Origin: Callipepla californica brunnescens
Lineage: Eukaryota; Chordata; Aves; Galliformes; Odontophoridae
NCBI GenBank assembly: GCA_023055505.1
Contig: JALIRH010000002.1
Location: 57,284,733-57,348,732 of the forward strand
DNA: 64,000 bases
Reading direction: 5' to 3'
The notes beneath the pieces are model-generated. The model made no database searches, was not told the DNA's origin, and saw nothing but the letters and a program-made list of their open reading frames with translations. The stretch's first letter is position 1; every line of letters begins with the position of its first letter. The translations under genes and the position numbers were made by a program. Shown piece after piece: positions 55,618-64,000 of this stretch.

Positions 55618-56599
55618 CATAGAATCATTGAATGGCTTGAGTTAGAAGGGAACATAAAGACCATACAGTTCCAACTCCTTCTGCCCTATGAAGGGTTGCT
55701 ACCAATCAGATCAGGCTGCCCAGGGCCCCATCCAACCTGGCCTTGTTTGTTTCTAGGGGTGAGGCATTCACAACTTCCCTAAGAAACCTGTTCCAGTGCA
55801 TCACCACCTTCTCAGCTAAAAAATTCTTCTAAATCTCCCCTCATCTAGTTTAAAACCATCCTCTCTTGTTCTATCACTACCAGATTGTGTAAAAAGTCAT
55901 TTCCCCTCCTGTTTTAAGCCCCCTTTATGCATTTTCCTTTATACAGGAAGACCACAATAAAGTCTCCCCAGAGCCTTCTCTTTTTCAGGCTGAACAATCC
56001 CAGCTCTCTCAACCTTTCTTTAAGAATAGAAGTTTCAGCTCTCTGATCATCTTGTCACTCCTCTGGACCAGCTCCAACAAGGTCTGCATCATTCCTGTAC
56101 TGGGGGCTGCAGGCATGGATACAGTATTCCAAGTGGGGCTTCACGAGGGCAGATTAGAGGGGGATAATCACCTCCCTCACCTTGCTGGCCACTCCTCTTT
56201 TGATGCAGCCCCAAAGACTGTTGGTGTTACTGGCTGCAAGTACCTACTGTTGGCTTGGGCACAACCTTTCATCCACCAGAACTCCCCAAGTCCTTCTCTG
56301 CAGGGCTGCTCTCATTGAGTTCTTCTTCCAGTCTGTACACATATCTGGATTGCCCTGACTCAGCTGCAACATCTTGCACCTGGCTTTGCTGAATCTCGTT
56401 AAGGTTTGCGTGGGCTTATGTCCAGGTCCCTTTGGATGGCTTTCCTTACATCTGTGGTATCAACTCAGTTTAGTGTCATCAGCAAACTTGCTGAGGGTGT
56501 ACTTAATCCCACTATCTAGGCTGTTGATGAATATGAAAAAGGGACAGAAAACATCTTGGCACTTGCAAATAAATGCCTCTTTCCCCACCATCCCTCCCA
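55618..56599 (-). mobile_element. CR1 LINE, 3' segment of a longer copy
   Basis: Minus-orientation CR1 starting at a tail (CATAGAATCATTGAATGG). It continues through CAGGGCCCCATCCAACCTGG, the C-terminal region (CAGGCTGAACAATCCCAGC) and the post-RT segment (AACATCTTGCACCTGG), then TTTAGTGTCATCAGCAAACT within the RT region. It is interrupted at about 56600 by an opposite-strand CR1 and continues at 56806. Confidence 0.93.
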
Positions 56600-56805
56600 A
56601 ACAATGATCCTTGCAATGAGGGCACACAGACACTGGCAATGATAACAGAAAATTAAAGGGAATAAAGGGAGAAATTTTTTTGAAGGCAAGGCTGGATCAG
56701 GCTCTGGGCACCCTGATCTAGATGAGGATGTTCCTGTTCACTGCAGGGGAGCAGGACTAGATGATCTTTAAAGGTCCCTTCTAACTCCTAGGGATTCTCC
56801 GTTTC
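56600..56805 (+). mobile_element. CR1 LINE 3' end nested in another CR1
   Basis: The right part (about 56683-56800) is a plus-orientation CR1 3' end: GGCTGGATCAGGCTCTGGGC, GTTCCTGTTCACTGCAGGGG, AGATGATCTTTAAAGGTCCC. It lies between two minus-orientation CR1 segments. The A/G-rich 56600-56682 stretch is not identified and may be decayed host or insertion sequence. Confidence 0.8.
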
Positions 56806-57445
56806 ATGACCAGATTGGTCATGCATCATCAGCCCTTAGTGAAGCCATATTTGCTGTCTCAGAACATCTTCTTGTCTCATGTGCGTCTTAACATAACTTC
56901 CAGGAAGATCTGTTCCATAATCTTTCCAGGCACAAATGTGAGCCTCGGGAGCCTGTGGTTCCACGGGTCTTCCTTTCTCCCTACCTTAAAAATGGGAGTG
57001 ATGTTTCAATTTTATCAGTCAATAGGAGCTTCACCTGACAGACACAACTTTTCAAATATAATGGAGAGTGGGTTGGCAACCACATCAGCCACTTCCTTCA
57101 GGACCCTGGGATACATATCATACAGTCCGATAGACTTGTATCCTTTTAGTCTCATGAGACAGTATCAGACTTGATCTTCTCTTACAGTGGGAGGGATTCT
57201 GCTCCCCTGACTCCCACCTAGATGTTCAAGGACATGAGAAATGTGGGCAGCCTGACTGCCAATGAAGTCTGAGGCAAAGAACTCGTTGAATACCTCAGCC
57301 TTCTCCACTTCTGTTGTTGCCATTTATTCCTTCTTTCTTATCAGAGAGGTACACTTTCCTCAACCTCTGTCTTTAAAAAAAATGTACCAGTAGAATTAAT
57401 TCTTGTTAGTTTTCAAATCCTTTGTAAAGTTCAGTTCCACTGATG
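56806..57445 (-). mobile_element. CR1 LINE, reverse-transcriptase segment of the longer copy
   Basis: Continuation of the 55618 element through the CR1 RT region, antisense. AAGATCTGTTCCATAATC, CTTTCCAGGCACAAATGTG, TACCTTAAAAATGGGAGTG, GGAGAGTGGGTTGGCAACC and ATACCTCAGCCTTCTCCAC occur in the expected order. With the 3' segment this is the longest CR1 here, about 1.6 kb. Frames are broken. The right boundary is approximate. Confidence 0.92.
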
Positions 57446-59177
57446 ACGGACTTCAAGTGGTGTAGAAGAGGTCAGTACTGATAGTGTGCAACAAACTCTC
57501 ATTAAGTCAACTGGCAATGTGCTTCTCAGTCCAGAATCAACACTGTCTCAATTTCTGCAGAGCTGCTCTGGCTAATTGAATGTATATTACTGTATGCATT
57601 GTTCTTTTAAACAGCAGTGGGGTTAAATTCCTGCCTTTAGCTATGCGATGAGTATATCACAATATATCACTGTGACATTTCAGGTACAAACACTTCTTGC
57701 CTCACAAGAAAATGTTTTTCTCCACACCACAAGGAACTCCCCCTCTCCATTTCTGCACAGGAGATATTAAATAGAGAATGAGCAACGGTTTTAAAAATTG
57801 GCTTCAGAATTTTGGTATTCAGCTTTTAGGCTGGATTTGAGACCATTAAGGAATTGTGGCCCTGTATTTTCATCTCAGCTATACAATCTTTCTCCTATAT
57901 TATTTATACTGGGGAAGGGAACACAGATTAAAAACAGATTTATACAGAATAGACAGAGACCAGATTAAAATAGCCTCTCTGAATATTTTATCTAGCCTGA
58001 CTCTCAGGAAGGCTCATGTAGATTGGTTTAGTTATGTTGAATAAAAAATTACTATTCTAAGAAAGCACTTTCTGCTTCCCCCTCTCTGACCCCTCCAATC
58101 TCTCATGCTGTCAGTTACTTCTGGATTAAATCCACTTTACTCCTCAAATATAAGTCCAGTGAGTCTGTGTCAGCTGCTTGTAGAAAAACCGACAGAATTC
58201 ATCACTCTATCAGAATAAACTGTTTGCAACAATCGCCATTTCAGTGATACACTGTCTGATCTGGTGCTCCATCTGAAGCAAGTGGAACAGGTTTTGTTCC
58301 TGGTAGATTAGCTTTGTCTCTCATTTCTGCTGACATGAGCATCTTGCTCTACTCGTACTTTCCAGTTGCATCAAAATTTAATATTTCAAGTGCACCTGTC
58401 ATAGAATTGGTATGTTACTTAGTAAAAGAGGTCAAGGTGCATGGATCTTGGATGACATTTCAATTATTCTTGCCTGAAGACAAATCACGTTTTCTCTCTG
58501 TACGTTAAGAGAGTGGGCCCATAACTCTTAGATTTCTGCCAGCGTGTATTCTTCTCTTTATTAAGTGTGAATTATTTATAAATTTCATAGGTTTTAATCT
58601 GTCACAATGTTAAGCTACTCAGTGTAAAATATTCCATGCCCACATTTGCTGAAAAAATCCAGATAAATGCTATTACCTTTCTGAACATGGATAAATACCA
58701 AGACGCTTATCAAAACAGAGAAATACTATTTTCTGATTTGTCATCCATCACATGGGTACAGTCTGAATTTCCTGTAATTAATGTTTTTAAAAAATGAGAA
58801 TACCGAACAATCACTGTGTTGAAATATTTGCTTCATTAATAGATATTAGTTTCCCACTGCTTTTAGATTTGAGAATAATTTTCCTGTGTATTTAAAATTT
58901 AAATCCAGAAAAAAATAAGACCTTCATAAATCACAGAAATGAATTCATCTTGTCTGGGAAGGATTTCTTAACTAATACAACAGCTAACCTTTTATAATGA
59001 TTATAATAATGTCAACAATATTCTGATTACAATAATGACAACAATATAAATGTCTTTGTAGCAGTGGTATAGCTTAAAAGGTGAGACAACAAATATTGTA
59101 AAGATATATTCAGGTTTGTACATGCACCAACTCCAGAAGAGGAGGTAGATTTGAAGTTAAATAGTTCAGTTTATTTC
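57446..59177. other. Intronic stretch, nothing recognised
   Basis: No transposon, exon or striking repeat was recognised. Confidence 0.55.
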
Positions 59178-59276
59178 TATGAGGGCTGCCCCAAAAGTAA
59201 CATCTCTTATTTTATTATGTTGGCTCGTTATGTCAGGGGTGGATGTTGGTGGTATGGCAGTAGAGGCTGAACCTTG
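59178..59276 (+). mobile_element. Mariner-like (Galluhop-type) element, left part
   Basis: It begins at a TA with TGAGGGCTGCCCCAAAAGTA, then TTTTATTATGTTGGC and GGTGGATGTTGGTGGTATGG, as in the chicken Galluhop mariner family. It stops at about 59276 (GCTGAACCTT), where a CR1 has inserted, and resumes at 60942. The TIR core CCAAAAGTA recurs inverted at the right end. Confidence 0.88.
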
Positions 59277-60941
59277 AAATATTAAGGCATTGAACCAGGG
59301 AGCAATAGAAAAACCACGGAAGCAATAGGAGGCAGCAACAGGGAAATTCAAGGAAAATAAATCAAAGGAAATAAGGAATTATCCTCCAAGAAGACAACAA
59401 GGCTGGCAACCCAGCTGAAGTGCCTTTTCAATGATGCATCCATATATATATATATAAGGAAAAAAAATACATGATACAGTTGCTATCACTGAAATCTGGT
59501 GTGATGACTCACCTGACTGGAGTGGGGCTATGGACCGCTACAAGCAGTTCAGAAGGGACTGGCAAGGAAGGAGAGGAGGCAGTGATTTCTTCTACATTAA
59601 AAAAATAAGAGTGTGAAGAACTGTCCTTGAAGAACGGCCATGAGGAAGTCAAAAGCCTATGTGTGAGAGTTAGAGACTAGGGCAACAAAGGGAGCCTTGT
59701 GGTTTCTGTCTACTACAAGCCACCTAGTCAAGCAGAGAATTCTTGATAAAGCCTTCTTCCTGCAGCTGCAGGAGGTGTCATGATTTCAGGTCTCATTCTG
59801 CTGGGGGACTTCAATCACCCAGGCATCTACTGGAAAAGTGGCTTGGAAAGCTGCAGGTGATCCAGGAGGCTCATGGAATGTATAGAAGATAACTTCCTCA
59901 GCCATGTAACAGACAGCTCCATCAGGGGGATGCAATGCCAGATTCATTGCTCAACAAAGTGAATGAACTGACTTGTGATGTCAGGATTGAAGGCTGCCTG
60001 AGCCATGATGACCATGCAATGGTGGAGTTCACACTGTTGAGGGATATCAGACAGACAAAAAGTAAAATCAAGGAGCTTAATTTTAGGAAAGCCAATTTCC
60101 AGCTCCAGAGAGATCTAGACAGATTCAAGCAGTGGGCCTAGGAGAACTTCGTGAGGTTCAGCAAATCCTAGTGCAAGGTCTTGCACCTGAGTCATGGCAA
60201 CCCCCGCCATTAGTACAAGCTGGGAGATGTAAAGATGGTGCACAACCCCACCAAAAAGGTCTTGAGAGAATTGGTGGATAGGAAGTTGAACATGAGCCAG
60301 CAATGTGCCCTCACAGCCCAGAAAGCCAACCATATTCTGGGCTGCAACAAAAGAAGCATGGCCAGCAGGTCAAGGGAGATGATCCTGCTCCTCTGCTCTG
60401 TGCTGGTGAGACCTAACCTGGAGTACTTCATCCAGTTGTGGAGTCCTCAGTACAGTAGAGATATGGACTTATTGGAGAACATCAAGAGGAGGGCCACAAA
60501 AATGATCTGAGGGTTGGAACACCTCCCCTACGAGGACAAGCTGAGAGAGCTGGAGCTGTTAAGCCAGGAAAAGAGAATGCTATGGGGACATCTGAGGGCA
60601 GCCTTTCAGTACCTAAAAGGGGGCTGTAAGAAAGAAGGGGAACGACTCTTTAGCAGGGTCTGTTGTGATAGGACAAGGGGAAATGGTTTCAAACTAAAAG
60701 AAGGGGGATTTGGATTGGATGCAAAGAAGAAGGTTTTTTCTTTACAACAATGGTGATGAGGCATTGGAAGAGGGTGTCCAGAGAGGTGGGGGATTTGGGT
60801 TCCTGGAAACGTTCAAGGCCCAGCTGAATGGGGCTCTGAGCAACCTGACGTAGCTATAGATGTCCCTGTTCATTGCAGGGGAGTGCACCAGATGACTTGT
60901 AATGGTCTCTTCCAACTCAGACGATTCTATGATTCTGTGTA
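59277..60941 (+). mobile_element. CR1 LINE inserted in mariner, lacking the RT core
   Basis: Plus-orientation CR1 of about 1.66 kb. It has part of the endonuclease (near 59490: SLKSGVMTHLTG in a shifted frame; 59935-60141: GCLSHDDHAMVEFTLLRD, ELNFRKANFQ). It then passes directly, at about 60105, into the post-RT part (LQRDLDRFKQWA, CKVLHL, DRKLNMSQQC, ILGCN, LVRPNLEY). The C-terminus follows ([44 protein letters not shown]) and the 3' end closes with ATTCTATGATTCTG. The RT catalytic core is absent. A stop separates the open frames 60235-60510 and 60514-60756. The copy is not coding-competent. Confidence 0.93.
59442..59457. repeat. TA dinucleotide run
   Basis: About eight TA units inside the CR1, in its degraded 5' region. 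Confidence 0.9.
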
Positions 60942-61395
60942 CCCTCCCTTCATTATCCCGTTACATTTTGTTGTTCTGCAACAGATGGCAGCAGAGGGGC
61001 AGTCTGAAAAAATAGTATATAACATGGAAGTGCATACAGAATTATGTGAAATTGAATTCCACCACGAGGAAAAGATTGTACCATTGACACTCACTGACAT
61101 TTGCTGTATGTTTAGGGAAACCAAACAGTGGATATGAGCATGGTGAGGTTGTGGATGGTATATCACAGCAGTGGCAACTGCAACATTCAAGCTGTGTTCA
61201 AACAGTCATGAACACTTGTCATTCCATGAAACAAAGAGTATCCACATGAATTAGCTATGATGATACGGGAACTATGTTGAAAAATAGTGTTTTGGAACTG
61301 AGAATTTGCTCTATCAAACAGTTATTGCATTCCTTGTATCTGTTGTACTTACTATGGAAATAAATATGCTACTTTTGGAGCGGTCTACCTATGTA
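60942..61395 (+). mobile_element. Mariner-like (Galluhop-type) element, right part
   Basis: It resumes with ACCCTCCCTTCATTATCCCG and carries an N-terminal transposase remnant (MAAEGQSEKIVYNMEVHTEL, then an EEKIVPLTLTDI helix region). It then skips to the 3' end (AAATAGTGTTTTGGAACTGA, GAATTTGCTCTATCAAACAG). It ends with CTACTTTTGGAGCGGTCTAC and a TA. Most of the transposase, including the DDE-type catalytic part, is missing, so this is a short non-autonomous copy of about 550 bp without the CR1. Confidence 0.88.
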
Positions 61396-63499
61396 ACCGC
61401 TCCTCCCACCAGTCAAAGTAGATTATGTATTCATTTTTTTCATTTAATTTACTGTAACAACAGTTTTTTGAAATATTTGTCTCCATGCATTGCTCATATG
61501 GAACTCTGGTTGAATGAGTACATCTCAGGACTTCAAATGTTTCATCTTCAACTTAAAGTTTCTAAAAAATCTCTCTGTCACACTTTAAGTCACTCTGGAA
61601 GCACAGTGAGGTGATGATATAGCTAGAAAAACAGATAGTAGAGTCCACCTAGACAAAACATTTTGAATGACTGCCATTTTTTAAAGGTAAATAAATTTGG
61701 ACTCAAATAATAAGTATATATTTTTTGTAAGAATGCCAGAGGGCAGCTCACAGAGGGCCTGCAACATGGCCTCTAATGGCACAAAATGATATGTTTTCAA
61801 CTTGTTACTCATTTTCTTTCTTTCACTGTCTGGGTTAACCTTTCACATTACCTGGCATCATGGGGATCACTGACCATTTAAATACCCTGGTGGGTGGTTG
61901 TTTACACCTGGTAACTGCTCTGCTGTGCAAGTTATTCATGTTGAATGTATAAAATTGAAAACTGCTCCTTCACACAGTGAATATGTCCCATCTAACAAGC
62001 ACTATGCAGCATGTCAGGATGTTAAGTGTGGCTATTTTGTTAGAGAAAAAGAAATAGCTGGAGACAAACTGAATTATCTGAGTTTCAATACGTTTTCAGG
62101 AAGAGTGGACTACTGAGGGCCCATATGCCTCCTACTTGCATGTGCTGAGGCATCTGTTAAGACCATATATTTGAAGTAAAGGAGATATGACACTGAGACT
62201 GAGTATTTATGTTCACCATTCCTGCTGGAATGGAGTGCTAGAGAAGTGATACTACCAGTGTCCATATGGTGCTTTGGACTGGCAGCCAGCTCTGAAGTAG
62301 CCTCAAGTAAAATCTGCAAGTGAAGTCATGTGGATAATTATTATAAACACACTTTGATACAAGGATTTATGCTGACCACGTTTATGATATCAACCTAAAA
62401 TCTTGTGGACACTGCTCCTACGGCACCAAGAACTGAACTGAAAACAAGAACCACAAGAAAAAAAAAAAAAAAAGAAAAGAAAATCCCGAGACTCTAATAA
62501 GCATGAACAAGGCTGATAAAACCAGCCTGAACTGATGGGGAAACTGGATGACTATTTGCTATATCCTCCCATTTTCTCTCAGAAGTTCAGTGGCAGCTAG
62601 CAAAAGGAAGCTCTGAGATCCAAGTAAGATGTGACATTTCTTCATGAGGCAGTGGTTTAAAAACTTATTGGCAAATCACATCAAATGCTGAAAGAATGAG
62701 AAATGCACCTCAAAATGTGGAAAGCAAGAGGTAGAAATCTTGTTAACCTAGCTAAACATTCTGCTTTTTTTTACAGAGGTGTCTTGTGTTTACTTAGTTT
62801 ACAGGATGCACTTGTACTGTAACACTCATAATTGGTTTGTGTATAAAAATGGAAGAAAAGTAATCTATGAGCCTGAAGTCTATCAGAGAATAGATATTTA
62901 GTTTTCACAAAGAACTTTCAACTTTCAGTGGGATCTTCTGTCATCAACTGAAATGCTCAACAACTATCTGTGGGTAGCGACGCATTAAACCACAACCACA
63001 GGGCCACAAAAGTGTACTGCATGCATAAAGCTGGAAATTCATGTGTAAGACTCCCTCCCCACCATCATTTTCAGTACTTCAAGAAGATATCTTAAAAATG
63101 TGGGGGGAGTTAGTGCAACTTTGAGTGATTTGATAATAAAGTGTTATCAAGGACAGAGATTAAATACAGGAAATTATTTCATATTAAAAGTAATGTGGAA
63201 AATGTTAACCCTGAGTCCAGAGAGATGGGAGAAACAAAATGGACTATAAATACAATATTTTAGAATGCTAAATCTAAATTTTCTTTCTCTACTTGTCTGA
63301 GTTGTGCATTTTCCATGAACCTGTAAGGTATTTTCCATGAAAAACATCTGTATTTACTCAAAGCAGAATTTTGTAGTCCAGAATAAAGGCCTCTTCATGG
63401 CAGTCACTATTCTTCTACACATTCTGGGTACAGTGAGATGTAGAAAGAGTACAGTCCTGATGACTGAATTCCTATACTGAAGGCAATTTCAGTGGTAGA
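61396..63499. other. Intronic stretch, nothing recognised except an A run
   Basis: A 16-base A run lies at 62458-62473. No exon or transposon was recognised. Confidence 0.55.
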
Positions 63500-63660
63500 T
63501 CAGAACACGTCTTTTACAGAGATTGAACTCTCTAAGGAGGAAGTTACAGCAATTAGAGATGCAATTACAGTAAATCATCAGAACCAGATGGTATTTCATT
63601 CAAGGATTGAAAGGAATAATGTGAAAGAACATACTGAAGAGGATATTTATTCTGTAGATT
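63500..63660 (+). mobile_element. Ancient LINE reverse-transcriptase remnant (tentative)
   Basis: In plus orientation the peptide IELSKEEVTAIRDAI resembles the leader to the first conserved RT motif of CR1/L2-type LINEs. After a one-base frame change the next residues read SKSSEPDGISFKD, close to the NKSPGPDGI motif. This is by eye only. The limits are approximate and the copy is heavily mutated. Confidence 0.45.
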
Positions 63661-64000
63661 ACAGAGATGCAGGCATCGCTCACTTAGCAGTGTGCTGAGT
63701 AGTCGCTGACAGTTGTCCACTGTCTTTGATGACAGAAGCAAGAGCTCTGGTCTCTGGGTTCTTGCTACTCCATGAGTAAATGAATTAATCTTACATTGTA
63801 ACTTTGAAGTCACCACATTTGGACCCTGGAGGAAATCTGACTTTCACAGTCAATGACTGCTACTGAGAAAACAGGTTTCAAGAGATTAAGATAAAATTCA
63901 CCAAGTTTATCACAACCTCAGATAGTGAAATTAATAGAAATAAATAAAGCACTGAATCTGTTCCTTACTGAAAAAGATAAGCCATCTGGTTCAAGATGGA
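63661..64000. other. Window end, possible second LINE RT motif
   Basis: The last 28 bases read in one frame as DKPSG followed by a shifted PDG-like end, similar to the same RT motif seen at 63565-63600. Otherwise nothing was recognised; the sequence runs off the window. Confidence 0.3.

Larger units (their letters stand above)
12514..64000 (-). other. GABBR2: GABBR2 intron, 5' side (partial, at least 51 kb)
   Basis: The exon at 12403-12513 begins with a good acceptor, so sequence to its right is intron on the minus strand. I looked for the preceding receptor segments (TM1-TM4, including the parts around DPLRRTVEKYS, GAMFAKTWR and PYMNNLIILGG) and found none. The simplest reading is a single intron running past the right edge. 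A short or diverged exon could have been missed by eye. Confidence 0.8.

Noticed and set aside
55426..57174. Plus-strand open frames of 118 and 122 residues
   Set aside because: They lie mostly antisense to a minus-strand CR1 and have no independent protein features.
60235..60756. Two adjacent open frames of 91 and 80 residues that look protein-like
   Set aside because: They are the C-terminal part of CR1 ORF2, interrupted by a stop; not a host gene.

Overview
The window looks like a stretch of avian, probably galliform, nuclear DNA: AT-rich, sparse in genes, and scattered with CR1 LINE fragments. Most CR1 pieces are 5'-truncated and several end in the CR1-type tail related to ATTCTATG (TCATAGAATC on the other strand). 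One mariner-like element resembles the chicken Galluhop family. The species assignment is an inference from these repeats; no taxon search was possible. The only gene I can recognise is GABBR2, the GABA-B receptor subunit 2, read on the minus strand. Two internal coding exons are present. The 111-bp exon at 12403-12513 encodes extracellular loop 2 and the start of transmembrane helix 5. The 225-bp exon at 2153-2377 encodes the rest of TM5, intracellular loop 3, TM6, extracellular loop 3 and TM7. Both have consensus splice sites, both are whole-codon (phase 0), and they join into one continuous receptor sequence. Layout: positions 1-2152 are intron on the 3' side of the gene; 2378-12402 is a 10,025-bp intron; 12514-64000 appears to be at least 51.5 kb of one further intron, because no other GABBR2 exon was found there by eye. 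The introns hold about twenty CR1 pieces, mostly in the same orientation as the gene. They include nested and tail-to-tail arrangements near 24, 30, 56.6 and 59-61 kb, plus a mariner-like element split by a CR1. The remaining intron has simple repeats, a few short motif clusters and no recognisable second gene. I saw no tRNA, rRNA, CRISPR array, operon or prokaryotic feature. I found no convincing new biological system. The most checkable items are a perfect 20-bp hairpin at 31448-31495, a possible cryptic (poison) exon at 29511-29709, two CR1 copies that both lack the reverse-transcriptase core, a perfect RFX X-box in a locally CpG-richer patch near 43.1 kb, and a nested CR1 flanked by a 7-bp duplication.
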